From JANOGU01 sp964499865 (GTDB taxonomy: Bacteria > Pseudomonadota > Alphaproteobacteria > Rhodobacterales > Rhodobacteraceae), in NCBI GenBank assembly GCA_964499865.1, contig CAZCPY010000019.1, positions 1-32,783 of the forward strand: a DNA stretch of 32,783 nucleotides, in the 5' to 3' direction. The notes below the pieces were generated by a model. It had not been told where the DNA came from. It ran no database searches and saw only the letters and a list, made by a program, of their open reading frames with translations. Shown here in pieces: positions 31,238-32,783 of the stretch. How positions within the stretch are numbered: the stretch's first letter is position 1; every line of letters begins with the position of its first letter. Made by a program: the position numbers and the translations under genes.

Positions 31238-32422
31238 ATGAAAAAACTGCTGACGGCCACCGCCGCCGCCGCGCTTCTGGCGGGTGCGGCGCAGGCCCAG
31301 GAGATCAAGCTCGGCATCCTGATCGGCTTCACCGGCCCCATCGAATCACTCGCCCCCGCGATGGCGGCGGGTGCCGAGATGGCGATGGCGGAAGTGAACG
31401 CCGCGGGCGGCATCCTTGACGGCGCGACGCTGGTGCCGGTGCGCGCCGATTCGACCTGCGGCGACGCGGCCGCGGGTTCGGCGGCGGCGGAACGGCTGGT
31501 CACGGCCGAGGGCGTCAAGGGCATGGTCGGCGGCGACTGTTCGGGCGTGACCGGGGCCGTGCTGCAGAACATCGCGCGGCCGAACGGCATCGTGATGATC
31601 TCGCCCTCCGCCACCTCGCCCGCGCTGTCGACGGCCGAAGACGACGGCCTGTTCTTCCGCACGGCACCTTCGGACGCGCGCGAAGGCCAGGTCGCGGCCG
31701 AGATCATGATGGAAAAGGGCGTCAAGTCCGCCGCCCTGACCTACACCAACAACGACTACGGCAAGGGCCTGGCCGAGGCCATCTCCGCGTCCTTCACCGC
31801 GATGGGCGGCACGATCACGCTGCAGGCGGCGCATGAGGACGGCAAGTCCGACTATTCGGCCGAGGTCGGCGCGCTGGCCTCGGCCGGCGGCGACATCCTG
31901 ATCGTCGCGGGCTACCTCGACCAGGGCGGTGCGGGGATCATCCAGGCCGCGCTCGACACCGGCGCCTTCTCGACCTTCGAGCTGCCGGGCGGGATGATCG
32001 GCACCTCGCTCGACGAACGCTTCGGCACCGCGCTGAACGGCTCCTACGGGCAGATCGCCGGGTCCGACAGCGCGGGCGCCAAGACCTACGAGGAAATGGC
32101 CAAGGCCGCGGGCTTCGACGGCACCTCGGCCTATTCGCCCGAAAGCTATGACGCCGCGGCGCTGTTCGCGCTGGCCATGCAGGCGGCGGGGTCCTCCGAC
32201 CCGGCGGTCTACAAGGACTTCGTGATGACCGTCGCCAACGGCCCGGGCGAAAAGATCTATCCGGGCGAACTGGCCAAGGGGATCGAGCTCCTGAAGGCCG
32301 GCACCGCCATCGACTACGAAGGCGCCACTGCCGTGACGCTGATCGGGCCGGGCGAAAGCGCCGGGCGCTACCGCCAGATCGAGGTGATCGACGGCAAGCA
32401 GACCACGGTCGGCTTCCGCTGA
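31238..32422 (+). CDS. Branched-chain amino acid-type ABC transporter substrate-binding protein (LivJ-like)
   Basis: A 394-residue periplasmic receptor of the Peripla_BP_6 (HAAT) family. The signal peptide ends at residue 20 (AGAAQA-QE). The mature start EIKLGILIGFTGPIESLAPAMAAGAEMA and the following AEVNAAGGILDG are typical. Other family features are GDCSGVTGAVLQNIA, MISPSATSPALS, FFRTAPSDAREG, and YTNNDYGKGLAEAI. It should deliver its ligand to a LivHMGF-type ABC importer, whose ATPase gene begins downstream. GGGAG precedes the ATG. The ligand could be a branched-chain amino acid, another amino acid, or an amide; the sequence does not decide. A perfect hairpin follows the stop. Confidence 0.92.
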   Translation: MKKLLTATAAAALLAGAAQAQEIKLGILIGFTGPIESLAPAMAAGAEMAMAEVNAAGGILDGATLVPVRADSTCGDAAAGSAAAERLVTAEGVKGMVGGDCSGVTGAVLQNIARPNGIVMISPSATSPALSTAEDDGLFFRTAPSDAREGQVAAEIMMEKGVKSAALTYTNNDYGKGLAEAISASFTAMGGTITLQAAHEDGKSDYSAEVGALASAGGDILIVAGYLDQGGAGIIQAALDTGAFSTFELPGGMIGTSLDERFGTALNGSYGQIAGSDSAGAKTYEEMAKAAGFDGTSAYSPESYDAAALFALAMQAAGSSDPAVYKDFVMTVANGPGEKIYPGELAKGIELLKAGTAIDYEGATAVTLIGPGESAGRYRQIEVIDGKQTTVGFR

Positions 32423-32428
32423 GACCCG

Positions 32429-32462
32429 GGGTCCGGCCCGGGCGCCTGCCCGGGCCGGACCC
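32429..32462 (+). terminator. Perfect 15-bp hairpin between binding-protein and ATPase genes
   Basis: GGGTCCGGCCCGGGC (32429-32443) pairs without mismatch with GCCCGGGCCGGACCC (32448-32462) around the loop GCCT, starting seven bases after the stop. Placed inside an apparent operon, it likely stabilises the abundant binding-protein mRNA and lowers read-through into the ATPase and permease genes. The role is inferred from position. Confidence 0.65.
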
Positions 32463-32488
32463 TGCCGCGAACGACAAGGCCGCGCCCG

Positions 32489-32783
32489 ATGCAGGCAGCG
32501 GCCGACAGACGGGGAGACGTGGGGCCGGTGATCGAGGTCCGCGACCTGCACAAGCATTTCGGCGGCTTCCACGCCGTGGACGGCGCGTCGCTGACGATCG
32601 CCCGGGGCTCGATCACGGGCCTCATCGGGCCGAACGGCGCGGGCAAGACGACCCTGTTCAACGTCGTCGCGGGCCGCCTGCCGCCGACCAGCGGGCGCGT
32701 CACCATGGCAGGCGAGGACATCACCGGCCTGCCGCCGCACGACCTGTTCCACAAGGGCCTTCTGCGCACCTTCCAGATCGCGC
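32489..32783 (+). CDS. ABC transporter ATP-binding protein (LivG-like), N-terminal part
   Basis: The open frame runs off the end of the window. It shows the start of a branched-chain amino acid type ATPase: VIEVRDLHKHFGGFHAVDGASLTI, then Walker A GPNGAGKTT, NVVAGRLPPTSGRV, and FHKGLLRTFQIA, which leads into the LivG Q-loop region. The ATG at 32489 gives the longest form. A GTG at 32528 gives the more typical N-terminus and has GGGGAG about 11 bases ahead, so the true start may be there. It follows the LivJ-like gene after a gap holding a perfect hairpin, and should energise the same importer. Confidence 0.88.
   Translation, partial: MQAAADRRGDVGPVIEVRDLHKHFGGFHAVDGASLTIARGSITGLIGPNGAGKTTLFNVVAGRLPPTSGRVTMAGEDITGLPPHDLFHKGLLRTFQIA

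Overview
The window is very GC-rich chromosomal DNA of an alphaproteobacterium, most likely Rhodobacterales (Rhodobacter/Paracoccus-like). The block lptF-lptG-lptD-surA-pdxA-rsmA, the amidase next to penicillin-binding protein 1A, the isolated phnN and DUF1045 genes, the many TRAP transporter genes and the ATGA/TGATG gene overlaps all fit this group. I see no tRNA, rRNA, CRISPR array, prophage or complete insertion sequence.

Layout. 1-3732: the 3' end of mnmA, a PHP-type metallohydrolase, a 2H-phosphoesterase-like DUF1045 gene converging on phnN, and a CorA-type metal transporter. 3893-12684: an apparent catabolic island. A Gfo/Idh/MocA oxidoreductase and a GntR/UTRA regulator are read leftward. 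An SsuD-like flavin monooxygenase, an aldo/keto reductase, a flavin reductase, a TRAP transporter (Q, M, P) and a YeiH-family anion exporter are read rightward. An AT-rich repeat and palindrome lies between the two arms. 12686-13069: an unrecognised Lys/Glu-rich small protein. 13236-16178: a second complete TRAP transporter with a Tat-type binding protein. 16319-23711: the envelope and housekeeping block lptFG-lptD-surA-pdxA-rsmA, six genes with overlaps or short gaps. 23712-26036: a scarred zone holding a two-armed palindromic element, a truncated and frameshifted FAD oxidoreductase, intact argE, and relics of a peptide ABC transporter. 26034-31066: a leftward run of PBP1A, an amidase and a PQQ-type sugar dehydrogenase. 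31238-end: the start of a branched-chain amino acid (HAAT) type ABC transporter operon.

Main result. The gene order monooxygenase, aldo/keto reductase, flavin reductase matches the enzyme set (SmoC, SmoB, SmoA) of the oxidative sulfoquinovose pathway known from Agrobacterium. The monooxygenase keeps all six sulfonate-pocket residues that I remember for E. coli SsuD, at one constant offset. The neighbouring Gfo/Idh/MocA protein belongs to the superfamily that includes NAD+-dependent sulfoquinovosidases (GH188). YeiH-type proteins are candidate sulfite exporters. I infer that 3893-12684 encodes glycoside cleavage, import through a TRAP system instead of an ABC system, oxidative desulfonation, reduction of 6-oxo-glucose to glucose, and sulfite export, controlled by the local GntR protein. 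The enzyme families are read from sequence. The substrate is inference.

Non-coding structure is prominent: GC-rich inverted repeats after many operons, a dispersed palindrome with a CCCCTCG-type core at three loci, and GGTTTCC/GGAAACC hairpins at two loci.
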